Origin: Plecoglossus altivelis
Lineage: Eukaryota; Chordata; Actinopteri; Osmeriformes; Plecoglossidae
Assembly: GCA_036571765.1 (NCBI GenBank)
Contig: BROE01000018.1
Location: forward strand, 12,378,743 to 12,442,742
Reading direction: 5' to 3'
Length of the DNA: 64,000 bases
The position numbers were made by a program, and so were the translations under genes. Of this stretch, positions 23,483 to 36,020 are shown one piece after another. The notes under the pieces are model-generated. The model saw nothing but the letters and a program-made list of their open reading frames with translations. It had not been told where the DNA came from and did not search any database. Every line of letters starts with the position of its first letter. The first letter of the stretch is position 1.

Positions 23483-24239
23483 TAGTGAGTTATGTAATTT
23501 AATTATTTCTTTTTAAACTGAAATTGAAGTATAAAGTTTTTGGAAATACAAATCCTGGCGGGTCTTTAAATGGATTTTGGGTTGCTGCTAAATTAATACA
23601 TATAGAATGTTTCATTGATATTTTTTCATCGATACTAAAGTAGTTCAGTTGCTTCTAAATCCTTAACTAGCTGTTAATTTATCAATTGAATGGGTAACCT
23701 TTTCCCTATCAATCATCCAAACATTTGCCCCCCCTGAGAGATTTGGCAGGAGCCGCCTCTGGCTGTAAAACGTGACTTTTATCTTCACACTGGCGTCTGT
23801 GAAGCGCCAGCGATATTTACATTTTATGTAGGTCATGTTTGAGAAAACCTGCTTGAGAAAACTGCTTTAGTACGTGGATCCAAAGATTGACAGAACTCCA
23901 AATACAAACGTCTTCATGTTCATATAAGTGTCGGGAATGGCATTCCATGTTTCAAAGACAAGTTTGTCGGGTTTGGGGAGGTTTTCAAAATCGCTTGATT
24001 TGTGCTCTCAAGCGAGAGTCGCCTTCTGATGGGTGACAGTCGACGAAATACCAAACACGTTTTTTTCTGTCTCGTAATATCGCCTCGATCTCAAAAATAT
24101 GTTCCTTTGAAAAAATATAACAGTAGTTATTTATTTCCATATATATATTTTCCCCAAAAAGCTACAGGGAGCCACTACAGAGGGGCAAATTGCCGTATGC
24201 GGCTCCGGAGCCGCGAGTTGCCGATCTCGGTCATCGGTG

Positions 24240-24770
24240 AATAACGGCAGTTTAGGGGGTGAAATGGACGGTCAGTGAATCTCACAGCCCATAGACACTT
24301 TTGACACCTGTGTGCGATGTGAATTTAACATTTCGTAACTTCTGCTGTAAAACGATTGGTTTCAGAAAATCCCCACCTTTTCAGGTTCCTGTCTATACCT
24401 TTGTCACGCCCCAATATTTGCATTCAGACCAGCCAACGGTGTTCTGGCCCAGGAACGTAAATCGAATTTGTTCACATCTCATACACTACTTCACCCGCAC
24501 GCTGCTCTTTTTACTTCCACAGGAATAAGAAACAGGAACGTTTTTAATTGTTTCAAGAATATTGAAAATGGACCGCCGTTGTAAATGCAATTTTCCAAGT
24601 CGAATTATGAAAATTATAAATATGAGGAAATTATGAAACTTTGTATAATCATCCCAAGGAACCAAACACTTGGACAGACATAGCTGAAGAAGATGCCTTT
24701 GTTGTCCGACACTAAATTATTAAACCGAGGTGAAGTGAGTGTCGTATTCGACATTTGACATTTGTCTTAC
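24240..24770 (+). repeat. unnamed dispersed repeat, copy A
   Basis: Matches 62955-63420 in the same orientation: cacctgtgtgcgatgt, tctgctgtaaaac, tgcattcagaccagccaac, gaacgtttttaattgttt and aatattgaaaatggaccgcc. An ATG after the conserved block starts MDRRCKC in both copies. Family not identified. Confidence 0.65.
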
Positions 24771-24867
24771 ATTCGGAAAACGCTCGTTTAAAGAGTCGCG
24801 TTAGGCACATGGTGAAAACTAACCATACCATTTCGAAATATGATTAATCTTATAATATTTGTATGAT

Positions 24868-25460
24868 GAAAAAACCTCAAACGGACACCAGATTATTCTA
24901 TTACTGTATAGCCTTCTTCCACACCATTTACCTTTTCAATTAAGTTTCAAAACAAATGATAGAAAAATGATAATCTCCGAAAATAGCTTTAAACAGGCCT
25001 ACGCACTAAAATCGATACACTTTTCAAAAAGAGACGGAAAAATCTCAAAATCACACCAGATTATTTTTATGATGTCTGGTCTACTTCCACACACATTTGT
25101 TTTTTAATTATGTAAAATTCGAAATTCGAAAAATGATTAAAAATCGCAACTCTCCTTAAATAGCATCAAATACTCAGTAATCTCTGAGTTTTCAAAAATG
25201 GACTGAAAAATCTAAATATCATACCATATTATTATAATGGTTATTTTGCTTCCACACCCTTTAAATTGTTTTAAAGGGTGTGGAAAATTATTTTTTACTA
25301 ATCTCTGAAATCGTATAAAATACTATCTAATCTCAGTAACCTTTTCAAAATTAGTCCGAAAAATCTAAAAATAGCACCAGATTATTTTAATAAGGTCTGG
25401 CCTACTTCCCCACCCTTCGCTTTTCAATTAAATTTCAAACAAATGATAGAAAATTGCAGC
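24868..25460 (+). repeat. diverged tandem array, ~165-bp unit, left
   Basis: About 3.6 units, each running from aaaaatct(a/c)aaa...accagattatt through cttccacacc and ttttcaatta to ttttcaaaa. Units start near 24868, 25038, 25205 and 25359. The last units are diverged or shortened. Confidence 0.7.
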
Positions 25461-26429
25461 AACTTGGTCGCACCATGTTGTCGAAGTTTACATTTGTGTA
25501 ATACTGAAATTATTTTATTTAGGCTTTGTTTATATGATCATAATATAAATTTATGTTCGTATTATTTGTATGGTTATTGGTTGACAGTTTTTATAGTTAT
25601 AGTTTCTTATTAGTACTGCTAATTCATCAATTTCAATTATTACTTAAGTCATAATGTATTCATGTTACAGACTGTTAAAGCTTCCTCTCTTGGTGTGTAT
25701 CAGTTGCAGGGTGGCAGGAAGGGAAATTACCCCTGATCACTAATATATGACACACCTGTGAGAAGGAAATTACTCTGTGGGCACGCTTTGACAATTGTTT
25801 TGTGCTGTACATCTGTCTTCTGCACTTATGCACAACACGCTACACTAATTACACATCAACTCTTTACATCACTAATTGATCTAATGACACAATACTATTG
25901 TTACTTTGTGACTTCCTTTAATTAATAGATATGTTTTCTTGATAATAATAGATATGTCACTCTTTGTGACTTGAGTCTTCACGTTCATGGTGCAGGGATC
26001 TGTTCTAAATTCCGTTACATCCAGCAATTGCAGCAATGCTGATTAAACTTATTGAAAACATGATTTAATCATCGATTTAACAACGTAACAAAATTACTTT
26101 AACATATTTTATTATATCGTGCTACATAGAACAACATTTTATTTGATGTGCATCAGGTTCTCCAAAAGCAGGAAGTTTGGGCAGCAGGGGTAAAGGAGAA
26201 TGGAAGAGGGATGGAAAGGTTAAAAAGCATAATGCTAGGCCGGAAGGTGTGTTGCAAGTTGAAAGCAACAGAGGGACAGGGCATTCTTATAGCTTGGTAC
26301 ATCTTCTTGGTTCTTGGTTAAGATGTCAACATCAGCCTGGTTACTGATGTGACAATGTTCACCCTAGTCTTGGATTTAGGGTTAGGGGCTCATATGACCG
26401 ACCACAGAGAGCTCTTAATCTCTTCCTCT
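25461..26429. other. spacer between facing arrays
   Basis: AT-rich unique-looking DNA without an open frame of note. Confidence 0.4.
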
Positions 26430-26770
26430 TCCTTTTGAGATTATTCTGTATTTTAAACAGTAAACAGTAAAGGTTGTAGAAGGATAGACATTAATAAAAT
26501 AATCTGGTGTAATTTAGAGATTTCTCATTCTATTTTTTTTAAATGTAATTGAGATTAACGTGTTTTTATACTATTTTCAAAGATTAGCGAGTTTCATCAT
26601 TTGTTTTGAAACGTAATTGAAAAAGTAAAGGGTGTAGAAATAGGGCAGACTTTATTAGAATAATCAAGTGTGGTTTTGAGATATTTCAGACTAATCCTGA
26701 AAAAAGTATTGAGATTGTCCAGTATTTGATACTATTTTCAATCATTAGATTTAGACAAATGTTGAGGAGG
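26430..26770 (-). repeat. diverged tandem array, ~165-bp unit, right, inverted
   Basis: On the minus strand it repeats the unit at 24868-25460: ttacaccagattattttatt, tttctacaccctttac, tttttcaatta, cgtttcaaaacaaatgatg. About two units in opposite orientation. Confidence 0.65.
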
Positions 26771-27859
26771 ACACTCTTTAAGATAGAAAGCAAATCCCAA
26801 TTGATTTGTAGCATCAGAAGGTATACTTGGGTCAGGAAAGTCGTGAAATTTTAGTGAGGATGCATCTATTTTTGCAGTTCGTTTGATCAATTGTACACCA
26901 AAAACGTCAGGGAGGACTACTTTCTGTAGATTCGAGCCTGTTAAAGATAGACAGCAATTGCATGTGCCACACCCAGGGCCACATGTGCGCTGTGTGCCTT
27001 GCCAGTCAGCAACGGAATGGGTCTAATGGCCCAGTCTTCCCTCAGCCATCTGCACACCTCAGCAATCCGTTCAAATGTGGTTAAGTAATTGTGGCCGGGT
27101 GGGAAATATGTTATTTCTGGTTATCCACGGCCTGTACTTTGTGTTATAAAACCGACAGGTAAAATTTAAATTAATTGAGCCACTGGGTGGCGATTTCACC
27201 AGCCACGTAGTTGCGCGGTGCTGTGTGGTTCCGCTCTTCTCCTTTTGGGCGGAGAGGAGAAGAAGCACAGGAGAAACGAGTGTGTTGTGTTCTTGTTGTT
27301 GCTTGCGTCGAATGAATACGTCAATATTAAGGCAAATCTTGTATATTTGGTTAAAAACATGAATGTTTAAAAGTTTGCGTTGAACGCTGTTCGTGTTAGA
27401 ACTGGATGATGTGTTTAAGTTATGATTAACTGTGGATAGATGTACACACGTACTACACGTGTAGTGTTGTACGCCAGTGTTTCCATGTATTATAAAGACC
27501 GACAAGAGTGAATGTTGTGTGTTCCCAGTGTTCAATTCTGTCCTCTGCAACAAAAAACTGTACATTCAAAAATGTATCCAGAGGTTTTGATAAATTTACA
27601 TTTACACTGTTTAATTTTGTCTTTTGTGTCTGTGTCCTAAGTCACTGCCATACTGTATTTGGATTTTGTTTTAGCATTTATTTGGGTGGGCGAATGGGAA
27701 CTTTCCAAAGTATAAGAACCCGGCGAAGTTATTGTGTCCTGTGTGGTACTTGCTTGATGTCATCTGGCTCCCACAGTTGTTGCAGCTTTGATTCCTACCG
27801 CGTATATCCATGGCTCAGGATCAATAGAAGCTCTTGGTGAATCCTCTGGCTCCCATGTC
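26771..27859. other. intergenic, no gene supported
   Basis: A 164-codon minus-strand open frame (27071-27565) has low complexity and no domain. It was not accepted as a gene. Confidence 0.45.
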
Positions 27860-28150
27860 TCACAGATCCTCCAACGAAGTTCGTTGGCTTACCTCATCTT
27901 GGAGAAGACGGAATTGATGCTGAAGCGATTTCCATCTAGTCTCTTGTCGAGCAGCCTCATGGGCAAGACGGGTATCTCTGTCTTGCTGATCTTGTATAAA
28001 CCATTGAAATGTCATTTTAAGCTCCAGCACGTCACTCCCTGACTCTTCATCCAACACCTGCCCAGCGGCACCTGGCTCATTATCTCCCTCCTTGGGTACA
28101 ATCTCGACATCAGCAGGAGCAACAGCCCACACTGCTTTCTTGGGCACCAT
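27860..28150 (-). pseudogene. gypsy-type gag N-terminal remnant
   Basis: 96 codons starting MVPKKAVW and containing FQWFIQDQQDRDTRLAHEAA and RWKSLQHQFRLLQDEV. This charged helical segment is like the start of gag in fish Ty3/gypsy retrotransposons. Downstream the frame is lost to stops within 200 bases. Only a fragment. Confidence 0.5.
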
Positions 28151-28379
28151 TCTGTCTGCACGTGATGGTCCATAAGTGATATGCAGAGTTCTTGCTCAAG
28201 AGAGACTGCAGTCCAGCTAACGTCAAAAGATCAAACTAGTGTGGCTCTCGAACAGAAAAATATAGTCAGGTCAAAGAGTGAAACAGTAAATAACCAGGAT
28301 ACATAGTCTTTTGTTAGTTATGACTCTCTCACCTGTTTGTTTCAAATTGCTGACCATGAAAGGAAGCATTCCGGTCACA

Positions 28380-28560
28380 TTATATTTGACTCAGTCTACG
28401 TGGTATATAAGAATTGAAAGCATTGGAAGCACCGTGTTTCATTGATGTGGACCCCTGATGTGAAGGACTTCGTTGTGGGTGGTCACATGATTCGAGCTTG
28501 TACTAATAAAAGAAGTAAACTCTTTTCAATTGTTGTGCCTCCTTCCGGCCATCCTTCTGA
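28380..28560 (+). promoter_or_regulatory. possible LTR core (TATA box and poly(A) signal)
   Basis: tatataagaattg at about 28403 is followed about 100 bases later by aataaaa at 28505-28511. This spacing is typical of U3-R in an LTR. No matching second LTR was found, so this is tentative. Confidence 0.3.
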
Positions 28561-29207
28561 TAGGATTAATCTTATCAGTTAGCGTCATGAAACAAATCCG
28601 ACAGCAAGTGAGCGGAGTTTGATTGTCATTGTTTAATAAATGACAGGGAACAAATTTGACAAATTTACTGAACTAAAAATACATTTTAAAACAGGGAAAT
28701 TTGATGATTTCTATAAGGGCAAAGGCAAGGAGCACGACTTAGTAATAGTGTGACAATAGTCATAGTTCTGATTGGTATACTTGGGTGTAACCATTACAGC
28801 ACTTAGTAGCTGGAACGTTTAATGCAAAACAAAGGCCTGCAAATAACTTGGAATTTGGTATGCTAAGGTACTGGACAGGGACCGTAAATTGTAGGCGGGG
28901 GCATGTCCGCTTGTCATATATATATGTCAAATAACGCTGGTGTTGATTTAAGACGCGCCATAAAAACCTCCAGGTTGGAAAGATCATAATAGTAAGGGAA
29001 GTCGGTCCAATGACAAGTTGCTAGGTGACGGTATAAATCTTAGGTCATTGGTTGGTGGACGCAGTAATAGCTAGGTGTCGTAAGTCTCTAGCGTGTTTTT
29101 CCCCAAGGACCGGTAACCGTTTCCGTTGAATGAATCAGTGATTCAGTGCCAAATTTAAGTTCGGCACAGTTTAACACAGTTTAGGGTATGTACTCAGTGG
29201 GTGTGTT
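28561..29207. other. intergenic, no feature
   Basis: Two CCAAT-type boxes (29007 and 29046 regions) occur, but no gene follows them. Confidence 0.35.
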
Positions 29208-29818
29208 TTGCTTTTCAGGGACACTACATACGATGCTTTCCACACACGATGCTCCAGTAAAGCCAATGGTATCGTTAAGGACCCCACTCACCCCTCCCAC
29301 AGCCTCTTCCAGCTCCTACCATCAGGCAGACGGTTCCGGAGCATCAGAGCCCGCTCTGCGAGACTGCTCAACAGCTTCTTCCCCCAGGCTGTGAGAGCCC
29401 TGAACTCTCCCAAGTCTGTCTGACTCCCCGCACAAAACTAAGACAATCTGAAAACTTGCACTAGTCACTCACCCACTGCACTATTCACTTTTCATACACA
29501 CTGCTGTGTGTACACAAACTGCACTAATGACTCTGTAATATATGTATGTTTACACGCTCATATTCCTTGCACATGTACAGTACTCTTTGCACATGTACAG
29601 CTCCCCATCGGTAAGTATTCGTACAGTTCGTATAGTTTGTATCTTTTTTAGTTTATGTATAGGAAAATTGTTATATTTATTTTAAATTGATTGTTGTTTG
29701 CCTGTACTGTTGTATGTCTGTACTTCTGTAGCACTGTGGCTCTGTGAGGCACGACATTTCGTTCCACTGTATGCCCTGCATGTAGGGGAATGACAATAAA
29801 GCACAACTTTAACTTGAA
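29208..29818 (+). mobile_element. Rex1/CR1-like LINE, 5'-truncated 3' end
   Basis: The open frame 29208-29423 reads HSLFQLLPSGRRFRSIRARS and RLLNSFFPQAVRALNS, the C-terminal end of a fish LINE polyprotein. It is followed by a 3' UTR ending gacaataaagcacaactt. Only the last ~600 bases inserted. Confidence 0.75.
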
Positions 29819-31800
29819 CATAGCCCACTTAATTAATCCTAACGTTCAAATTACTCCACAACCAATACAAGAGTTGACGTGCTGGCAGTTTAATCCATTG
29901 CAAACTGCCTCATTGACATTGAAATTGCATATCGAAAATGTCTGCTGCATCAGGTGTTATGGTTGAATCACCCCAGCAAAAGATGCATTTCTATCCGTTT
30001 TGTCAGCACCCCATTCTCAGCATTTCCAAGACATGTCCCCATATCTGTGAAGTGTGATGCTTGAAATATTTTATATTTAATATTTTCACAAATATATGTG
30101 AAATCGTTATAGTGGTACACAAATCAGGTTTATTTTCATTAAACCTATTCAAGACCAGTCGACATCAGTATAGGATGAATATCAATAGTCTTGAATCAAT
30201 GCATTTGATTAACATACTGTGTCCTACACATACTCATACTGTATGCGTAAAGCAATCAGTTAAGGCATGCACACGCAAGTCTTCACGAAAGACATCTGAT
30301 ATATGGTAATAGCAGTATATGGTGACACTATTACACTATTATTGAGTTGGATATTTTAATTATTATTTTAATATTTTTCAACTTTCTTTCCATTTCAATG
30401 ATAAAAAGAGATTATATCAAATGGTGCAGATTATGTTGAACGTAAGATTCAGTTTCACTTATTATTTAAGACACAGTTTAAATAAAGAAACGTGTGTGTT
30501 TGAATGAAAAGACAGACTTCAATAGATTAAAAACAGATTTCAGAAAAGGGATTAAAAATCACTGGTGTCATAAATGATCATCAACTGGTGGTTAATATCT
30601 TTCCTTCTTATCTTTCTTTATAATGAAATAGATTGAAACCCTTTAAACATGTTTTTATAGTATTCTTTAATAAAGTAATTTCCTGTAATTCACCAGATTA
30701 ATAGCCAAAGACGTGAGCATTCTTTGTACTATTATGTTTGTACTCATGATCATGATTTGACAATAATGAAAAAACTGAGAACTTCTGTATTTACACTTAA
30801 AAATGTAATGACAAATGTAGTCACTGTACACGGTAAGTCAGTCTTTGTAAATAAATCTGTTTGGTGGAAAGAAGCAAGGCATTGAGAATGCAAATACACT
30901 TTTATAGAGAGGTGTCTACAGTTCTTTGCTTAGAGCAAGCAATTCATGTAAACATAAAGCCTTGAACCCTCATACAAGTTGATTTTGTATAATGTGGTTA
31001 ATAAACAGACATCCCACAGTTTGGTAGGAGTAGTGAAAAGGTATGGGAGCCATTGCTGTCTGAGACCCCTAACTTCCACATGCACTGTCAGAGTGGCTTA
31101 TTCTTACTTGTTATGTCGAATGGGAAACCCTCTAACTAGAACCAGAAGCCATCTAGGATGAAGTTCACTTTATTCTAAAAACAAGGACTTGGGGAAACAC
31201 CTCATACATTCAATCAACATGCTTGTTTTGCATGTGCCAACTGAGAACTTTCATATATTGTTGTTACAGATCAACTAATGTAAAGAAGTGGAAAATTGCC
31301 CATTTGTGTCCCCTAAATATCACACAAAAAGCTAGATTTTTGGATTCACGGGTATTGAAAAGTCTAACAATTTTGTTCCAACATCAGAATCAGATAGGCT
31401 GATAGCTATGGTTTATTGGTGATACATCATTGGTAAGACTACTTTACAGTTCTATTAGAAATGTTACTGCGCACCCACACAAATTCAGTGTACAATACAG
31501 ATTAAACAAGATTATGAGGTACTGTAACCAACAAGCATAAATGAATTTGGTTTGGTTTGCAATTTTGCAAGGCTTGTGGCAAGAGCCTTGTGCCTTGGAC
31601 AAGGCATTTTGTTGAGAACTAAAATAGTGCTAGTTTTTCAAAGACTCGGTATAAAACAGTTAAACCTTCAGTTAAAACAGTCTAGACATTTAATAAACTA
31701 TAGTTTGAACATGCACAAGGTAATAGGCATTATTATACCTCTCAACAGTAAGAAACAATGGAAGTATTTACAGCTGTCCTCCAAAAGACGTACTCCTTTC
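29819..31800. other. intergenic, no gene seen
   Basis: About 2 kb of AT-rich DNA without recognisable exon or element. Confidence 0.45.
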
Positions 31801-32027
31801 TATCTACTCATTTGCACATCTGCCAACTGTACATTCTGTATATAGTGTTAGTCTATCTTAGTCTATTTTATTCTTAATTTTATGCATGCCTTTTATATAT
31901 TTTTTATATTTTTTTAATAGTTTATCCATTGCTTTATGTTGCACCTACGCCGAAGCAAGTTCCTACGTTTGTGAACTTCACTGACAATGGCAATAAACGG
32001 TTTCTGATTCTGATTCTGATTCTGATC
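31801..32027 (+). mobile_element. LINE 3' UTR with TGATTC tail
   Basis: Ends gacaatggcaataaacggtt followed by four tandem copies of tctgat, the tail of a fish LINE family. The same family in reverse is seen at 45318 and 58335. Confidence 0.7.
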
Positions 32028-34291
32028 TGGCCTCCCTCCTCCTATACACACACACACAATCACACACACACCTATTACACAGAGAAAGCATACTGCTTAT
32101 GTCACTTGTCAAAAAACAGCACTGTCCTTTTGGCATGGGAGGCATTCCAATCATGGTACACTGACTATGACACTGACCTTAGTCACCATGATAGTACCAG
32201 AATCTTTTAAACTCTGAACAATGAAAATAGCCTGCTCAGTGAAAAAGTAAAAACCAAATGGACAAACACTCAGCAAATAAGGGCTTATCCTCACCAGAAA
32301 CTTATTATACAGCAAAATAATATGTAAAAGGAATTTAAAAATGGCTCTCCTAAATACCATTGTTCCGATGAAGTTCCATTATGTTAGAAATGTGAAATAT
32401 TAATACCAGAGATATCAACAAACCCCAACATTTTCTCTTGCATCTTCTCCATCTGTGCAAAACAAAGCTATATTTGGAGTTACACACATCTTAAAGACGA
32501 CATACCTGGGGAGAAGGGGGCTGGAAAAAAGCATCTGCAATAGAATGCTTTCCTTCTCTTGTTGATTCTCATTTGTCGATAGTAGTTGTCGCTATGGATG
32601 CTGTAAAATGACCACAGTGACTACCATATTCCAATGATCATTTAATATGGGTATCAATAATAAATTATACATATGTATAATTTAAAGAAGACATCTGTTA
32701 ACTCCACATACACACACACACGTGCGCTTGAAAATGCATGCACGGTATTACGCACCTCCTAATCAGTAGGTTGGATGCTATGGCTGTGCCACCTTGTGGA
32801 TGTTAATTTGCTCTTGAGAAAATGCACTCGGCAACACAGCAGAAAGTTATTGAATATATCTCACTGTACTTTGAATGGCATATGACACAGTGACCTAGGC
32901 TGCCACCAGTGCTGCATGAAGTCGAACATGCCTAACGTCAGCTATATAATCATTTTGTAGGGCCACAGCCTTTGGGAACCCAGCATGCGATGCCACATGC
33001 CAAAAACAGAAAGAGTTATGGAAAATTACATTAGATGTGATAGGGATTTCAGTTGTTGTGTTCGTTCACTTAAATTTGTGTAATGTTATCGTTAGTCAAG
33101 ATAATCCTGTTGGCCAGCCTGATTGTGCATGTTGTATAACAGGACCAGAGTCTGACCTTGAAATTCATAGCAAGTGCTGTACATAAACAATGTATGTTTG
33201 CAAGCATTTTGCAAGCAGCTGAACATGAACTTGCCCCGTTTTGCTTATGACTCTTGTCAGTTGTACAAGAAGAGTCTAGAAAGAGACAAACTCTGGAATA
33301 ATTTCAAAAACTGTGGTTTCAAAGAGGATTTTGGATAGGTTTGGAGTTGCAGTTGAAATCTGTTGATTGTAAATAGAATGTTGGGCTACTGTGAAACCTC
33401 AGGGGCTGCCCCACTTCTGCCCAGGCATGACCTGTGCTGGGAGAGAGGAAAACAGTATGGTTAGGGAAAGTGTGTGGGCAGACCAAGCAGCAATAGTTCA
33501 TAACCTACATACACATCATACATACACTGTAAAGTGTCTCCGTACTTTCATAACATTGTTGCTGTCTCTATGTTCAATGATCAAAGGGGCATGATTAAAT
33601 AGTTTGTTGTAATGAAACATGGAAATAGCAGAAAACAAGGAAAATATGAATCCACCAATCATTTTTACTTTTCAGATATCTATTGGATAAATGTGGTAAC
33701 TCCTTCGCTGTACAGTTTTATTACGTGAGTGTATATATTATACACACGATATTAACTAATTGTAGTTTTCAGCCATTTTGGGCTAGTTTTGAGTACTCGT
33801 TGGCCTAGTTTTAGTGTACAGTTAAAACATGTTCAAACCGGCAATAATGCGTATCATTTTTTATTTCCTCAGATTAAAAAACGCATTACACAATAGGGTC
33901 TTATGTCTTTATCTATCAAATAGTATGCAGGTATTGCATGTTAGTAGTCTGAGTTACTGAAATGTGAGAGGGTTGCACTCAGTAAGCACAAATGTAAGAA
34001 ATTTTGCAGATTGAAAACAAAACATGCTATGTGACAGATTTTGTAACCTTGTTTGCAGGACAATTATTATCAACCTTTCAACTACAAAATAACTAGTTAA
34101 TTTTACTCTAGTTAACAATTCCAACAACATGTTGAGTACAACAGTCTTGTTTGCAGTTGTGCAGTGTATAGATAGGCATTTTGGTTTTGTTTTTTAACTC
34201 TATACATTTAGTTTGCAACTGTCAACTGTTTAGTCCTCTATATACGCTGTGCTCATCTTATAATCCATGGTCAAAGTAACAATCACACAAT
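32028..34291. other. intergenic, no gene seen
   Basis: Short CA runs at about 32048-32070 and 32708-32722. Nothing else recognised. Confidence 0.45.
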
Positions 34292-35777
34292 GGGCCCTAT
34301 TTACACAATCTGAAACGTAAGTGGCAAGCTCAAGTAACTTTGTGGGCGCTGTTGCTATTATACCAGCAATTACTCTTGTGCCCGGCTCAAAGTAAAAATG
34401 GGTTGGTTTGATGTGACTACATTAGTCATAGGTGTGGTTTTGGCGTAACATGCAACGACCAAATCAGAGCGTCAGCTCACAATCCCTTTAAAAGGAGGAG
34501 CGCTTGTTCCTTGGACGATTGCTATTATAACGTTCTCATCAGGGCAGTGAAAGACAGAGAAGGTAGATTATATGTGAATGGTAGAAATGCAGTTAGCCTG
34601 AATACAAGTTTTTGCCCATTGTTTAACACTAAAACCAAATGCTTAGACCAAAGCCTCAATTGTTGCCTCAACGTTTTGTAGCATACAGTAAACACCGTGC
34701 AACCATTGTCTAGACACATTATGGACTTTGCACATTGCTGTAATTCTGTAACACACTTATTGCGAAACACTTATTTTCTTACATTAGACACTTTGGTCAA
34801 AAACAAAATCACCTGTTATCATTGGAAAAACACTGTTCAAAATGCTAAACTCATCTGGCAATTGTAGGCACTTACATACACACAACTCTTGCACGAGGAT
34901 CAGTGTGGAAACGTGTATCCGATGACATCAGGGTTACTCTGGTAGGCCATGCGATCATGGCCTGTTGATGAGGGAGGCTGGGAAAAGAGTCCACCCTAAC
35001 CTTAGTTTCTACGCAGTACAGACACAAAGCAAGAATGTTTTTTCTCCAATGGCAATGTATCCAATGTATCCATATTTATTTCTTGAATGTTTTACGTTTG
35101 TTTTGGTGCTCTATTGGATGATTTGTGATCATATTTTTCTTTATTTCTGTAGTTCAAAAGATGTGTGTATGTGTGGTTTTGTGGCAAGGAACATTTGATT
35201 GCTGTGTTTCATTCTGGCATATACTGTATGTGAGCTGTTACAGTAAAATCCACGTGCTAAGTCTGATCTGCCTGTGTGTAGTTTTGACATAATGAGCCAA
35301 ATTCTGTCAAATGTGTGTGAGCGAAAAGCAAAAACTGTAGGTTGGGTAAATGTCTACACTAGATTTACGTTAGTCTTTCACATCGTCAAGGACACTACAA
35401 TGATCTCCCTCCTTTAGTAATATTTTTCCTGTAATTATGTTTGCAAAAAAGGGAACTGCTGCATCTGTGTAGACGAGAGAAGCAAAGTGTATGCGCGTTG
35501 TGCACAAGATACACTATGACCAAGCATGTGCCCTTAAAATACCATTTGGATAACGCGCCACTGACTTTTAACCACCTTTTTCCTGGTCGGTGGACCAGGA
35601 ACAAGTTGTTTTCTGAATCTTTTTTTCTGCTTAACCGCCCCTTGGAGTGCAAGTTCCTTCCCCATTTTACCAATATGCATCTATGGACGGAAAAGCCTGC
35701 TGTGCGTTGGGTGCAAAAAAGGAATTACACGTGCGTCTGTGTACAAAGTCAATTGTGCTGGGTACAAGATAGGACCC
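34292..35777. mobile_element. Harbinger-like DNA transposon, non-autonomous
   Basis: Left end GGGCCCTATTTACAC and right end (minus strand) GGGTCCTATCTTGTACC are imperfect inverted repeats, flanked by aat on both sides. The interior contains the fish-repeat phrases gtgggcgctgttgctatt, taggtgtggttttggcgtaa and aaatcagagcgtcagctc. No intact transposase. The right end is 140 bases past the stop of the C16orf89-like gene. Confidence 0.65.
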
Positions 35778-35916
35778 AATGTCTTTGATCCGTGGTCTAA
35801 CAGTGCAGAATTATTTCTCTAGGGATTTTGTTGTTTCTATTTCCCAACTAAACCAGTGAAGTAGTTCCAGGTCATTTCAACTCCACTTTGGCCAGGCATG
35901 GTGGGGCGTCTGAAGT

Positions 35917-36020
35917 TCAACTGAGTGGTCTCTTCGTGATGTCCTGCTCCGTCAGGTAGAAGTTGAGGTACCCTCCTAGTGCACTCACCGCCACGCCAGT
36001 CATATGACTCGAGCAACCAT
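35917..36020 (-). CDS. C16orf89-like terminal exon
   Basis: After ccctgcag. Reads GCSSHMTGVAVSALGGYLNF and YLTEQDITKRPLS, then TGA. The GCSSH motif and following glycine-rich stretch are as in the human C terminus. Confidence 0.88.

Larger units (their letters stand above)
22176..23761 (+). mobile_element. inner hAT transposon with 8-bp target duplication
   Basis: Terminal inverted repeats CAGGGGCGGTTTCT (left) and the reverse complement of aggagccgcctctg (right). Flanks gctgtaag (22168-22175) and gctgtaaa (23762-23769) match at seven of eight positions, the hAT target length. Length 1586 bp. It carries a broken transposase and a minisatellite. Confidence 0.85.
21350..24235 (-). mobile_element. 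outer hAT element, interrupted
   Basis: Left end reads ggggtcagcaaccttttcta and then aaaagagccc; right end reads gcggctccggagccgcgagt and tgccgat. These are the paired ends of a widespread vertebrate hAT (Charlie-like) family. It is split by the complete hAT at 22176-23761. Ends are approximate and no target duplication was found; no intact transposase remains. Confidence 0.6.

Noticed and set aside
27071..27565. 164-codon open frame on the minus strand
   Set aside because: Asn/Ser/Thr-rich, no domain, no splice context, no homology I recognise; probably chance in AT-rich DNA.
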